In this document: in pieces, positions 25,939-34,557 of the stretch
Layout of the letters: each line of letters opens with the position of its first letter
How positions within the stretch are numbered: the first letter of the stretch is position 1
DNA from: CAZKBP01 sp964551015
GTDB taxonomy: Bacteria > Bacteroidota > Bacteroidia > Cytophagales > Microscillaceae
NCBI GenBank assembly: GCA_964551015.1
Contig: CAZKBP010000002.1
Location: 124,001-188,000, forward strand
DNA: 64,000 nt
Reading direction: 5' to 3'
Program-made: the position numbers and the translations under genes
Notes under the pieces: model-generated
The model's database searches: none
The model's input: the letters and a program-made list of their open reading frames with translations, nothing else
What the model was told of the DNA's origin: nothing

Positions 25939-26991
25939 TTAGAAGCGGATTTTGGTGCCCTCACTCAGATAAGGAGCTCCTTCGGTAATGACATGGGTTA
26001 CTCCTTCTAAATCTTGTTGAGCCACCGTAAAGAAATCTGCACCCATATACTGTACCCTAACATTGAGTTTGCGAGCGGTTTTTTCCTGATCGTGTGGCGT
26101 GTAGAGATAGGCTTGATTGCCGTCGGCCTCTACCAAAGCTCCCAAGGGAACCCGATAGTAAGCTCCGGCCTGCGAGGGAAAAATTTCTACCTTGCCCACA
26201 AAACCATTTTTGAGGATTTTAGAGGTAGGTTCGAGGGCTAATTCTACTTCGTAAGTGCCCGTAGCCGAATTAGCACTCTCGGCGATTTCGGTAACTTTGG
26301 CTTTAAAGACTTCTCCTTCGTAAGCATCGAAGCGGATGTTGGCTTGATCGCCTAAGCGTAATTTGATCACCTCACGATCGGCTAATCCGACCTTGATGAT
26401 CTTGGCTTGCGCCGTAGAACCTAAGCGCAAGACGGATTTTCCTGGCTCAATGAGTTCCTGATTTTCTGCCATCTTGCGTAGAATTTTCCCAGGGGTCGGA
26501 GCATAAATAACCGAATATTTTTGATTGTACTGGGCGATTCTCAAATCTGCCTCGGCTACTTCTTGGGCGGTACGGGCGTTCTGTAGTTGCTCCAAGGTAG
26601 CAACGGTATCTTGATAAAGATTTTTAGCTCTCTGTAAATCCCGCTTAGCTTTTTCTAGGGCTTGTTGGGCTTGATTTACCTTGGCATTGATTTCGGTCTG
26701 CTCGAGCTTGGCTAAGATTTGCCCTTTGCGCACGCTTTGGCTTTCGTTGACGTATATTCCCTGAATAATTCCGCCCACTTTGAAGGAAAGGTTGATTTCT
26801 GTCTTATCTTTCAGGGTTCCACTCGTAGTGATTGGCAAAGCTTGTTCGGCATTTTCTAGAGAAACTACTTTCACGCGTACGGCTGGGTCGGGTGCTTGGG
26901 CTTCGCCTTTTTGCGCGTCGGCCTTTCCGCAACTCTCTAAGAGTACGATCATAGCCGAGAAAATGAGCAAGGATTGAGTTAGAGACTTCAT
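25939..26991 (-). CDS. RND efflux periplasmic adaptor (membrane fusion protein), lipoprotein
   Basis: A 350-residue adaptor linking the pump to the outer-membrane channel. Signal peptide with lipobox LLESC (Cys about 21). A lipoyl-type half is seen at FKVGGIIQGIYVNESQSVRKGQILAKLEQTE (key GGxI..V..G..V..GQ..A.L), then a coiled-coil hairpin with VNQAQQALEKAKRDLQRAKNL, the second lipoyl half (YAPTPGKILRKMAENQELIEPG), and beta-barrel plus membrane-proximal domains. Second in the tolC-MFP-RND operon; 44 bases before the pump gene. Confidence 0.95.
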   Translation of the reverse strand: MKSLTQSLLIFSAMIVLLESCGKADAQKGEAQAPDPAVRVKVVSLENAEQALPITTSGTLKDKTEINLSFKVGGIIQGIYVNESQSVRKGQILAKLEQTEINAKVNQAQQALEKAKRDLQRAKNLYQDTVATLEQLQNARTAQEVAEADLRIAQYNQKYSVIYAPTPGKILRKMAENQELIEPGKSVLRLGSTAQAKIIKVGLADREVIKLRLGDQANIRFDAYEGEVFKAKVTEIAESANSATGTYEVELALEPTSKILKNGFVGKVEIFPSQAGAYYRVPLGALVEADGNQAYLYTPHDQEKTARKLNVRVQYMGADFFTVAQQDLEGVTHVITEGAPYLSEGTKIRF

Positions 26992-27046
26992 GGCTTTTCG
27001 TGTTTAAATTTTTTGGTATAGTTTCAAAATTTTTTATAAAAATGGC

Positions 27047-28408
27047 TTATTGACCGACGGCTCTTTCTAGCTCTGCCTTTCGGATCAAATAGTCGTATTG
27101 ATTAATGGTTAATGTAATTTGTTGATTAGAATAGCGGGTACGGCTGTCAATCAGGGTGATGTATTGGGTCTGCCCTTCCTCGTACTTGCGTCGGGTTAGG
27201 AAAAAGTTCCTTTCTGCACTCCTAAGAGCAGCTTGTGAAGCTTCTATGGCTTTTTTGCTGGCTTCTAAAGCATAATAGGCGTTTTCTACTTGTAGTTGAA
27301 TCTGCTGCTCGAGTTCTTGGTATTGTGTTTTCAAGCGGTCTTGCTCGATTTTTACCCTTTGGGTTTGGTAGTGCTGTTGGCGTCCGCTGAAAATATTCCA
27401 ATTCAATGAAAACTGCACCAACCAAAAATCCTGAGAACTGTCAAAGTTGTAACCAAAGCCCTGAAAACCTACATCGCCGACCGCATTGAGGGTAGGCAGC
27501 TTGCGAAACTCATTGAGTTTGAGTAACTGCTCGTTGGCAGCTACGGCATTTTGCAATTGATTCAGTTCTTCCCGTTTTTGAATGGCTTGATTGTCTAGGC
27601 TTGTCAAGTCATAAGTATCTGTTTCTTTGAGTAATAGCAGAGAGTCTTTGACAATTTCTTCCCGAAGGCGGCGATTTAAGAGGAAATTGAAGTAAGCCTT
27701 TGCCCTTTGACGATCCTGTTCGGCTCGAGCTACTTGTTGCTCTAGATCGCTGATTTCGGATTCGGCACTGTAGATAATTTCGGGCGTAGCGCGATCATTT
27801 TTGACCAAGCGCTGGTTGACTCGTAGAATCTCTCTCAGCAAGGAATCTGTTTCCTGATATACTTCTAAGAGCCTGAGTGTTTTCATATATTGAAAATAAG
27901 CCACTTTGATTTCTTTGCGTAGTTCGCTCTCATAGCCTCGTTTTTGTGCCTGTTGTACCGAAATGAGTTCTTCCTGTGCTTTATAATTAAAATAAATGTC
28001 CGAGTTGAAAATGGGCTGAATAACCCGCAGCTTGGTTTCGTGGAAATTGTTGGGCAAAAATTGCTCGGATTGATTTTCGAGGGTTGGAAAATTATTAGAA
28101 TCGGTCAATCCATTCAGCGTTTGATAAACCGGATTGAGCAAATCTCCCAGGGGAAGATCAATGGTTCGGCCACCTCTGGCCAGAGTGTAATTCGCTTGAA
28201 AACTAACACTAGGCAAGAATAGCCCCTTGGCCTCTCCCAGCGCACTCCAACTCTTCTGCACCGAAAAATCTTCCTGTTTAAGTGCTAAGTTATTTTGCAA
28301 GCCCTCTTTTACGTAACTTTCTAGGATGTTGGTCTGTGCTGACAGATTCCGAGTGACTCCGATGCTTGCCCCAAGGCTCAGCAGATAAATGATTAATTGA
28401 GTACGCAT
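27047..28408 (-). CDS. TolC family outer-membrane efflux protein
   Basis: Outer-membrane channel component of the tripartite pump. Signal peptide (about 1-24, cleavage near NLSAQ), then two repeated outer-membrane-efflux halves rich in long helices: about 30-235 with EQLQ/ARAEQDRQRAKAYFNFLL, and 240-450 with EASKKAIEASQAALRSAERN and ending in the family's DYLIRKAELERAVG. The 453-residue length is typical. The gene lies 55 bases upstream of the adaptor gene, and 164 bases downstream of tetR on the same strand. Confidence 0.95.
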   Translation of the reverse strand: MRTQLIIYLLSLGASIGVTRNLSAQTNILESYVKEGLQNNLALKQEDFSVQKSWSALGEAKGLFLPSVSFQANYTLARGGRTIDLPLGDLLNPVYQTLNGLTDSNNFPTLENQSEQFLPNNFHETKLRVIQPIFNSDIYFNYKAQEELISVQQAQKRGYESELRKEIKVAYFQYMKTLRLLEVYQETDSLLREILRVNQRLVKNDRATPEIIYSAESEISDLEQQVARAEQDRQRAKAYFNFLLNRRLREEIVKDSLLLLKETDTYDLTSLDNQAIQKREELNQLQNAVAANEQLLKLNEFRKLPTLNAVGDVGFQGFGYNFDSSQDFWLVQFSLNWNIFSGRQQHYQTQRVKIEQDRLKTQYQELEQQIQLQVENAYYALEASKKAIEASQAALRSAERNFFLTRRKYEEGQTQYITLIDSRTRYSNQQITLTINQYDYLIRKAELERAVGQ

Positions 28409-28442
28409 CTGTGATTTTGTCTAATTAAGTGATAAAATTATA

Positions 28443-28528
28443 GGTAGTGTTACCCAAGTAATGCTTTTTCTAAATTGTAGTGAGCAGTAAAAGGCAGTGT
28501 TACCCAAGTAATGTTTTTCCAAATTGTA
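28443..28528. repeat. Imperfect direct repeat upstream of tolC
   Basis: Two ~36-base copies (28443-28479 and 28493-28528) share GTGTTACCCAAGTAATG and AAATTGTA, with one indel and few mismatches. They lie in the tetR-tolC gap, upstream of the tolC start. They may be a local duplication or paired regulator sites. Confidence 0.65.
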
Positions 28529-28572
28529 TTTGCATATAAAAACCGACTACTAGTTCAGTTTTCTTAAAAATT

Positions 28573-29193
28573 TTAAGTGCGCATTCCATATTCTACCAGG
28601 TCAAAAAAGCCTTCGAAGAAGTCTTCAGCTTTTAGGTCGTGGTATGCTTCTAAGACTTCTCCCTTGAGGTGTAGCATTTGCAACAAACCCGTGGACATGG
28701 CCCAGAGCGACTTGGCCAGCACGCGAGGCTGAAGCTCGGCACGCATACTTCCATCGGCAATACCCGTTTGGATGGCCTGCACGAGTACATCATTAACTTT
28801 CAACGTGTGTTCCATGGATTTTTCTGCATCAATCTTGGTATCTACGGCCTCGAAAAGGGAGATAAAATGGTAATAATCAGGGTATTCCTTCGCAAAATTA
28901 AAATACGTTTTCCCGATGGCTCTCACCTGATCCAACCCTCGCTGGTGGCTTTTTACGGCCTCTCGGAAGAGTTGTGCGAGCTTGTCTAAGGCTCTTTTTT
29001 GGATTGCCAACAGAATCTCATCTTTGTTTGCATAATAGACATAGAGCGTGGCCTTACTAAGCTCGGCTCTCTGAGCAATGTCATCCATGGTAGCAGAGTT
29101 GATGCCTTTTTCAAAGATTACCTCCTCGGCGGCATCGATGATTTCATTGCTCCTGCGCATTTTCTCTCTTTGTCTTCTCTCTTGAATCCCCAT
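28573..29193 (-). CDS. TetR/AcrR regulator of the efflux operon
   Basis: A 206-residue repressor-type protein. The N-terminal helix-turn-helix (about 15-62) has IDAAEEVIFEKG and AELSKATLYVYYANKDEIL. The C-terminal helical domain should bind the inducing compound. It heads the tolC-MFP-RND cluster on the same strand, the classic arrangement for an efflux repressor. A perfect 5-3-5 palindrome lies at its own predicted transcription start (29215-29227), arguing for autoregulation of the whole unit. Paralogue of the TetR at 17216-17851. Confidence 0.94.
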   Translation of the reverse strand: MGIQERRQREKMRRSNEIIDAAEEVIFEKGINSATMDDIAQRAELSKATLYVYYANKDEILLAIQKRALDKLAQLFREAVKSHQRGLDQVRAIGKTYFNFAKEYPDYYHFISLFEAVDTKIDAEKSMEHTLKVNDVLVQAIQTGIADGSMRAELQPRVLAKSLWAMSTGLLQMLHLKGEVLEAYHDLKAEDFFEGFFDLVEYGMRT

Positions 29194-29214
29194 TCTGTAC
29201 GGTGTTCTATAATG

Positions 29215-29257
29215 CGACCATCGGTCGTAAATTTATTACAAAACCTCTCCAATCCAA
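29215..29257 (-). promoter_or_regulatory. tetR promoter with overlapping palindromic operator
   Basis: On the minus strand: TTG (29257-29255), 19 bases, TAAATTTA (29235-29228, one mismatch to TAnnTTTG), directly followed by the inverted repeat CGACC-GAT-GGTCG (29227-29215). The palindrome covers the expected transcription start, 22 bases before the tetR ATG. This fits a TetR operator. Confidence 0.6.
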
Positions 29258-29275
29258 AAAAAGTTTGCCCAATTG

Positions 29276-29323
29276 AAAAAAAAAATTGGCCGACCTCGAG
29301 GACAAATCCTCAAGACCGGCCAA
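29276..29323 (-). terminator. Terminator of the HAD phosphatase gene
   Basis: Minus-strand reading gives a long hairpin with TTGGCC / GGCCAA base and TGAGGA / TCCTCG upper stem, followed by nine T. It lies downstream of the stop at 29371 and separates it from tetR. Confidence 0.9.
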
Positions 29324-29370
29324 ATTCATAAACGGCTCGGATCAAAATACCAAAACTTCTCTGCGAGGGG

Positions 29371-30024
29371 CTAGGAAAATAACTTCTCTAGATCAGCAAT
29401 CTCTAATTGTGTAAAATCTTCAATAAACAAGTCCGCTTCTGCGAGTTCATCGGGGGTATGAGTGGTAGTTACGCCCACTACCTGACAATTGGCAGCTTTT
29501 CCGGCTTTTACGCCCGAGAGCGAGTCTTCAAATACAATACATTGCTGGGGAGGGAAACCCATCTCTTGGGCTACTTTGAGATAAATTTCGGGGTCAGGCT
29601 TCCCATGATGGACGTGGCTTTCATCTAGAATGACCGAATCGGCGAAGTAAGAACCCAAGCCCGTTTTTTCTAGGGTAAAATCGACGTTGGCTCGGGGGGC
29701 AGAAGTACCAATGGCCTTCGGGATTTGAGCGGTTTCTAATTTCTTCAAAAAATCCTCCAATCCGCTCAAAGCTTCAATGTGAGGGGCAAAAATTTCCCGA
29801 AAGAGGGCTTCTTTCTCGGCAGCATATTTTTCTAAATCTGTTTGGCTGATTTCACCGAACAGGTTTGGAATCCATTCTTTGTTCGTACGACCATAAATAC
29901 GTGCTCTGAGCTGCTCCTCATTCAAGTCATAGCCATATTTCTTACAAAATTGCTGCAAGGATTCTTTATGGTAAGGATTGCTGTCTATGATTACCCCGTC
30001 CATATCAAAAATAACTGCCTTCAT
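29371..30024 (-). CDS. HAD-family phosphatase, beta-phosphoglucomutase-like
   Basis: A 217-residue haloacid dehalogenase-superfamily enzyme. Motif I is FDMDGVIIDS (nucleophile and acid/base Asp), motif II is the Ser in AIGTSAPRA, the motif III Lys is in HHGKPDPEIYL, and motif IV is VFEDSLSGVKAG. The cap sits in the C1 position, as in beta-phosphoglucomutase or small sugar-phosphate phosphatases; which one cannot be told. The start at 30024 (MKAVIFDMDG) is chosen because the strand of motif I must be N-terminal; the longer frame to 30141 adds an implausible leader. Divergent from the acyl-CoA ligase gene. Confidence 0.92.
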   Translation of the reverse strand: MKAVIFDMDGVIIDSNPYHKESLQQFCKKYGYDLNEEQLRARIYGRTNKEWIPNLFGEISQTDLEKYAAEKEALFREIFAPHIEALSGLEDFLKKLETAQIPKAIGTSAPRANVDFTLEKTGLGSYFADSVILDESHVHHGKPDPEIYLKVAQEMGFPPQQCIVFEDSLSGVKAGKAANCQVVGVTTTHTPDELAEADLFIEDFTQLEIADLEKLFS

Positions 30025-30156
30025 AAAAATTTGATTTTTTACACCAAAAGCGAATGTGAAAGCAAGGTACGATTTAGACCCGACAATTTCCCGTGGGTTT
30101 AGGTTTTTATACAAAAAGTTCTTTAATTCGTAATAATTCACTCATCTTTTAAAAAT

Positions 30157-31824
30157 ATGGAAGTACTACACGAGCAAAAGTTTTGGCTTAAGAATTATCC
30201 AGAAGGCGTTCCTACCAAAATTGAAATTGAGCGCGTGAGCGTTTCACAGACCTTGCGTCACTCTGCCGAAAAATTTAAGGATCGTGCCGCCTTGATTTTT
30301 ATGGATCACGAGATTTCTTTTCAAACCTTAGAGGCACAGGTAAACCGCTTCGCGCAAGCACTCAAAGATTTGGGTATTCAAAAAGGCGATCGCGTAGCAA
30401 TTATGCTCCCCAACCTTCCTCAATTCGTGGTGGCTCATTACGCTACCCTGCGAATAGGTGCGGTTTGCGCCATGGTTAACCCCCTCTATACAGAGCACGA
30501 ACTAGGGTATCTTCTCGATGACTCTGGGGCTGAGACGCTCATTATTCTGGATAGTCTTTATCCCAGAGCGCAAGCAATTCAGGGACAGACGAAGCTCAAG
30601 TGTACCGTAATTTGCCATCTCAACGACCTGCTTTCTATTCCCGACCATCAGATGCCTCCGGGTACTTTTCAACAAGTTCCTACTTCTGCTGATGTACTCG
30701 AGTTCAGAACCTTGATAGAAAAATACGAAGATAAAACCGTTCCTGAGGAAAGTGAGTGGGAAGCACTGGCCGTATTGATTTACACGGGTGGAACCACCGG
30801 ACGTAGTAAAGGGGTGATGCTCAGCCATGCCAATATCTCGTCCAATGCGCAGCAGGTCTTAGCCTACACCACGCATTTATTAGCAGAAGGCAAAGAATTG
30901 ACCTTGGCGATCTATCCCTTTTTCCACGTGGCGGGTTATTCGGTGGTACAGAATTCTTTTGTTCGCCAAGGGACTACTATGGTAATGGTGCCTCGCCCTG
31001 AGCCTGAATTATTGGTAGATATGATAGAAAAATACAAGCCCACAGTCGTACAAGCTGTCCCTACCCTATACGTGGGCATGCTTCAGCTAGAAAAATTCCA
31101 TCAAATAGATGTATCGAAAATCAAAATGTTTGGCACAGGAGCCGCTCCTATGTCCGGTACTACTTATCGTGGCCTCAAAGAACTCAGCCCTAATACACAC
31201 GTAACCGAAGGCTACGGCATGACCGAGACGGGCGGTTTGGCATCCACTACTCCTGCCATTTCGCGTTTTAAGCAAGGTTCTGTGGGTATGCCGATTCTTA
31301 ACACTGAAATCAAAATCGTAGATATTGAAACGGGGACGAAGGAATTGCCCCTAGGACAGGAAGGTGAGATCATTATCCGAGGGCCACAAGTAATGATGGG
31401 CTATTACAATAAGCCTGAGCAAACTGCCGAAACTTTGAAAGATGGCTGGTTATACTCTGGAGATATTGGTTATATGGATGAAGAGGGTTGGGTATTTATT
31501 GTAGATCGCAAAAAAGACATGATCATCGCCAGTGGTTATAATATCTACCCCAAGGAGGTTGACGAAGTGCTTTTTGCCCACCCTAAAATCATTGAGGCTT
31601 GTACCGTGGGCGTACCTGATGAGTACCGAGGAGAAACGGTAAAAGCCTTTATCGTCAAAAAAGCAGAAGAATCTCTTAACTCCGAAGAAGTGATTAGCTT
31701 TTGCAAAGAAAAGCTAGCCGCCTATAAAGTTCCCAAATTGATAGAGTTTGTAGAAGAATTGCCCAAAAGTGCCGTGGGTAAGATTTTGCGTAGGAGCCTG
31801 AGAGACAGGGCAAAAAAAGCCTAG
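30157..31824 (+). CDS. fadD: Long-chain fatty acid-CoA ligase (AMP-forming)
   Basis: A 555-residue acyl-adenylate-forming enzyme that activates fatty acids to acyl-CoA. The P-loop-like A3 motif is YTGGTTGRSKGVMLSH, A5 is TEGYGMTETGG, A7 is GWLYSGDIGYMDEEG, A8 is VDRKKDMIIASGYNIYPKEVD, and the catalytic Lys is near the C-terminus in PKSAVGKILRR. Length and motif spacing match FadD-type ligases; chain-length preference is not evident. With the dienoyl-CoA reductase at 10949-11857 it suggests fatty-acid degradation capacity, though the two genes are far apart. Confidence 0.93.
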   Translation: MEVLHEQKFWLKNYPEGVPTKIEIERVSVSQTLRHSAEKFKDRAALIFMDHEISFQTLEAQVNRFAQALKDLGIQKGDRVAIMLPNLPQFVVAHYATLRIGAVCAMVNPLYTEHELGYLLDDSGAETLIILDSLYPRAQAIQGQTKLKCTVICHLNDLLSIPDHQMPPGTFQQVPTSADVLEFRTLIEKYEDKTVPEESEWEALAVLIYTGGTTGRSKGVMLSHANISSNAQQVLAYTTHLLAEGKELTLAIYPFFHVAGYSVVQNSFVRQGTTMVMVPRPEPELLVDMIEKYKPTVVQAVPTLYVGMLQLEKFHQIDVSKIKMFGTGAAPMSGTTYRGLKELSPNTHVTEGYGMTETGGLASTTPAISRFKQGSVGMPILNTEIKIVDIETGTKELPLGQEGEIIIRGPQVMMGYYNKPEQTAETLKDGWLYSGDIGYMDEEGWVFIVDRKKDMIIASGYNIYPKEVDEVLFAHPKIIEACTVGVPDEYRGETVKAFIVKKAEESLNSEEVISFCKEKLAAYKVPKLIEFVEELPKSAVGKILRRSLRDRAKKA

Positions 31825-31905
31825 TTTTTCTTGTTTTCGTCCAAGCCTTGCTAAGCGCAATAAAATTTTGTGGCTAAGATGTGCTTTTGAGAATAATTTC
31901 CCAAT

Positions 31906-31992
31906 ATGAAAAAAAAAGAGAATCAACTTACAATTAACTCTCTAAAAATCAACACTTTACATTACTGGTACTTTATTCGCAACCTAGGCTAA
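31906..31992 (+). CDS. Possible small peptide gene, 28 aa
   Basis: ATG-started frame of 28 codons beginning MKKKENQLTINSLKINTL and ending in an aromatic stretch (HYWYF) then IRNLG. It sits alone in the 423-base gap after the acyl-CoA ligase gene and is followed, 49 bases after its stop, by its own strong terminator (32041-32070). The Lys-rich start and the LTI/LKI repeats recall leader parts of Bacteroidota ribosomally made peptides. No maturation enzyme is nearby, and the tail lacks a Cys- or Ser-rich core. It could equally be chance. Confidence 0.3.
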   Translation: MKKKENQLTINSLKINTLHYWYFIRNLG

Positions 31993-32040
31993 CTGAGTTA
32001 AGTACTCGATGCATAGCTGGTTGAAGAATAATGAAAAAGG

Positions 32041-32070
32041 CTCGCTTCCTAGACGAAGCGAGTTTTTTTT
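32041..32070 (+). terminator. Rho-independent terminator
   Basis: Perfect 8-bp stem CTCGCTTC / GAAGCGAG with 6-base loop, then eight T. It ends transcription from the acyl-CoA ligase gene or the small frame at 31906. In the rest of this gap (32071-32247) I see only a weak CTCAGT/ACTGAG inverted repeat. Confidence 0.88.
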
Positions 32071-32247
32071 ATCTAATAGAAAGAATCATCTTAGTTTGAA
32101 ATCCGCTCAGTAAATATTCAAATCCATCACTGAGATTAAATCTTACTTGTATGGAATATGCTTTCTATCGTTTGGATTTGATACAGAACAATTGCATGCA
32201 AGGTATGAAAAAATCAAACGGAACGCCAGCTTTCATAAAAAATTATT

Positions 32248-33531
32248 TCAACACTGCACTAAATTTAATCCAATGGAGCATTGCAAGCATTTCTTCGCCT
32301 GACAATAGCTCTGATAAAGCTCAATCAGAGCTTGTGTATCCTGAGCGTGTTGTACGGTCATATCTAATTCTTTCCACATTTTGATAATCCGGTTATTTTC
32401 TGCTTTAAGATTTTCTAGCAATGCAATTGCCTTGTCCATGTACGCTGATTGGTCTTTTTCTAGCGCATAAGAGGCCATCAAGGGAGCCACGGTGTTAATC
32501 AGAATATTTTCTATGCTGCTTTTTCCCAGCCCAGGTACCGTTTTACGAGCTGGTTTATGAAAATGGTAATGCTGCTGCCAGTAAGCCGAGGGCTTTACGG
32601 CTAGCCTTTTGAGCGGTAAGTCTGCCTTACTATGACAGAGCAAAGAGAATAAATTTTGTTCTTGGCTCAGCAAAGTAGCCAACTGTGAAATGCGAACCGT
32701 GGGGAAATTAGCAGGTCTTAGCCTTAAGAATTTCCATTGTGTTACCTCGAGGCGTTGATCAGCCAGTTGATATTTCTTGGATAAGAATGTATACTCTCGG
32801 CACAAGCGACGAGTATAATCATCGGCTTCTGATTGAGTGATTGCTTCCAAGAAACCTGCTTGCCCAAATAGTAAGGCTTCAATTTGCTCTGGATGATCTT
32901 GGTGTTTGCGAATGATCTTGAGCGGAAGCCCCTGACTCAGGCGTAGAAAAACCTCGCTATTCACCTTGAAACCAAAGTTTTTAGCTAATAGCTGATAGGT
33001 GGTTTCCTCCCAATCTTGTTGGTTGCTTACTAATAAAGCGCGAATGAGAAATGCCTTTTTCTCCAAACGCTCTACCAACACCCGATCTAACATCATCATT
33101 TTTTTGAGTGGATTGACCTGAGCTAATAAATTAGCACAAGGAATCGGAGCTTGGTTTTGTATCAAGGATTGATAACGGTAGAGCCAATCTAGGTTGACAC
33201 GTCCTTTTAGCTCCAAAGTAGGAATAGAGCTTTGATCCGCTCTACGCACGGGGCGATCATCTTGCCAGACCACGTGCAGGACAACATTGTTATAGGCTCG
33301 ATCGTGTTGATGCTGATGGATGTCCCAGAAAGAAGATTTCAAATGAATCTCCACACTTCCTGTCCACTCTACATCGTTGATGAGCACCCTTGCCTGTTTG
33401 AAATCAGGACCGGCATCTGTATTTTTTGCTCCTGGATACAGGACGCTGATGCTTTGCCGATCTGTGGTCTGGAGTTGCTGCTGGTCAAAGTATTGAAACT
33501 GCCAGATGAAATGTAAGAAATCCTCACGCAT
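32248..33531 (-). CDS. DUF2851 family protein
   Basis: A 427-residue protein of the Bacteroidota-specific DUF2851 family. The N-terminus MREDFLHFIWQFQYFD, then PGAKNTDAGPDFKQARV and the WTGSVEIHLKSSFWDIHQHQHD segment, are characteristic. The His/Asp/Glu cluster (G-DF-A, GSVEIH, W--H-H--D) is conserved in the family and looks like a metal or nuclease-like site, but the function is unknown. No signal peptide. Single gene, divergent from the thioredoxin-like gene. Confidence 0.92.
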   Translation of the reverse strand: MREDFLHFIWQFQYFDQQQLQTTDRQSISVLYPGAKNTDAGPDFKQARVLINDVEWTGSVEIHLKSSFWDIHQHQHDRAYNNVVLHVVWQDDRPVRRADQSSIPTLELKGRVNLDWLYRYQSLIQNQAPIPCANLLAQVNPLKKMMMLDRVLVERLEKKAFLIRALLVSNQQDWEETTYQLLAKNFGFKVNSEVFLRLSQGLPLKIIRKHQDHPEQIEALLFGQAGFLEAITQSEADDYTRRLCREYTFLSKKYQLADQRLEVTQWKFLRLRPANFPTVRISQLATLLSQEQNLFSLLCHSKADLPLKRLAVKPSAYWQQHYHFHKPARKTVPGLGKSSIENILINTVAPLMASYALEKDQSAYMDKAIALLENLKAENNRIIKMWKELDMTVQHAQDTQALIELYQSYCQAKKCLQCSIGLNLVQC

Positions 33532-33623
33532 AGAGTTTTTATTTGGAATTTAAGTCCAATTTAATAAGAATTAAAGATTAAAACAACCAAAATCCAATCA
33601 ATAAACACTCCACGCCTATTTTT

Positions 33624-33656
33624 CAAACATATGTTTGCATTTTGAAAGATATCTTT
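33624..33656. promoter_or_regulatory. Twin palindromes containing TAnnTTTG boxes
   Basis: Perfect 14-base palindrome at 33624-33637 (CAAACATATGTTTG) and perfect 12-base palindrome at 33645-33656 (AAAGATATCTTT), with centres exactly 20 bases apart. Each includes a TAnnTTTG box on the plus strand (TATGTTTG 33630-33637, TATCTTTG 33650-33657); the first reads the same on the minus strand. They lie between the divergent DUF2851 and thioredoxin-like genes. Confidence 0.45.
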
Positions 33657-33819
33657 GTATCCACAGAAACTAAGTCTAGCTACCAGCAGACTACGCTGCT
33701 GCTAAAAAATCAAACTATTCGGGTCTTTTTACTTTAATAAAAATAGGGGAACGATATTCTTCTTGATTATCAACATACCCAATTAGAAGTTATTTTTAGT
33801 TTTATCTAATACCAATCTT

Positions 33820-34497
33820 ATGAAAGCATTACTCAATATCTCTATTATCCTGTGCTTGCTAACCAGCGCAAGCTTTGCTCAAGACGAAAAAACTGAATTG
33901 ATTATTCGGGGAAAATCTGACGATCCTGCGGTGATAGCAAAGAAAAAAGCCCTAGAAGCCAAAGGTTACAAGATAAAGGTCTTACCCAAAAATGCTTCCG
34001 AAGAAACGGATGACGTACTCGGCGATAAGATCTTTGTTCAGAAGTACACAGGACAGAAGCTTCCTTCTTTTGAGTTGAAAGATATGGAGGGCAATCTAAT
34101 GAATTCCGAAGAATTAGTCGGAAAATTTGTCCACATCAATTTTTGGAGTGTCACTTGCAAACCTTGTATTCAAGAATTTCCTGAGCTTAATGAGCTGAAA
34201 GAGAAATATCAATCTGATGACTTTGTTTTCCTGGCCTTTGCTCCTGAATCTGAAGAAAAGGTGCAAAAAATCTTGGAAAAATATCCTTTAGACTACCGTA
34301 TCATCGCGAATGCTCAGGCTTATTACGACCAGTTAGGGATTGATGGTTATCCAAAGAATTTCTTTATTAATGAACAGGGAACCATTGTAGAAGTTATGGA
34401 TGGCACCAAATTCAAGGGAGTTAAAAAAGATGGCAAGTTCGTGATGATACCTGATAATTTTGAGAGGTACGACCAAGCAATTCAAGCCATGCGATAA
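33820..34497 (+). CDS. Secreted thioredoxin-like (TlpA/AhpC-type) protein
   Basis: Exported 225-residue protein: signal peptide 1-20 (cleavage after SASFA). A short N-terminal region (about 22-75) is followed by a thioredoxin/AhpC-TSA fold (about 80-225) with the active site FWSVTCKPC (CKPC, Cys113 and Cys116). The cis-Pro region is seen as IDGYPKNFFINEQG. A TlpA-like periplasmic thiol-disulfide reductase role is likely; the partner is unknown. The ligand or substrate is not indicated by the neighbours. It ends in a clear terminator. Confidence 0.93.
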   Translation: MKALLNISIILCLLTSASFAQDEKTELIIRGKSDDPAVIAKKKALEAKGYKIKVLPKNASEETDDVLGDKIFVQKYTGQKLPSFELKDMEGNLMNSEELVGKFVHINFWSVTCKPCIQEFPELNELKEKYQSDDFVFLAFAPESEEKVQKILEKYPLDYRIIANAQAYYDQLGIDGYPKNFFINEQGTIVEVMDGTKFKGVKKDGKFVMIPDNFERYDQAIQAMR

Positions 34498-34504
34498 CAT
34501 GAAC

Positions 34505-34542
34505 AAAGCCTACGTTTGATCGCGAAACGTAGGCTTTCTTAT
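34505..34542 (+). terminator. Terminator of the thioredoxin-like gene
   Basis: 13-bp perfect stem AAAGCCTACGTTT / AAACGTAGGCTTT with 7-base loop and following CTTATTTTG. It may also act on the convergent anti-sigma gene through the opposite A-run. Confidence 0.85.
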
Positions 34543-34557
34543 TTTGTTAGCTTTTAT

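Noticed and set aside
32120..32150. tRNA-like TTCAAATCC stretch
   Set aside because: No acceptor or anticodon stem can be formed around it.
32151..32384. Plus-strand 77-codon frame
   Set aside because: Most of it is antisense to the DUF2851 gene and the protein has no recognisable features.
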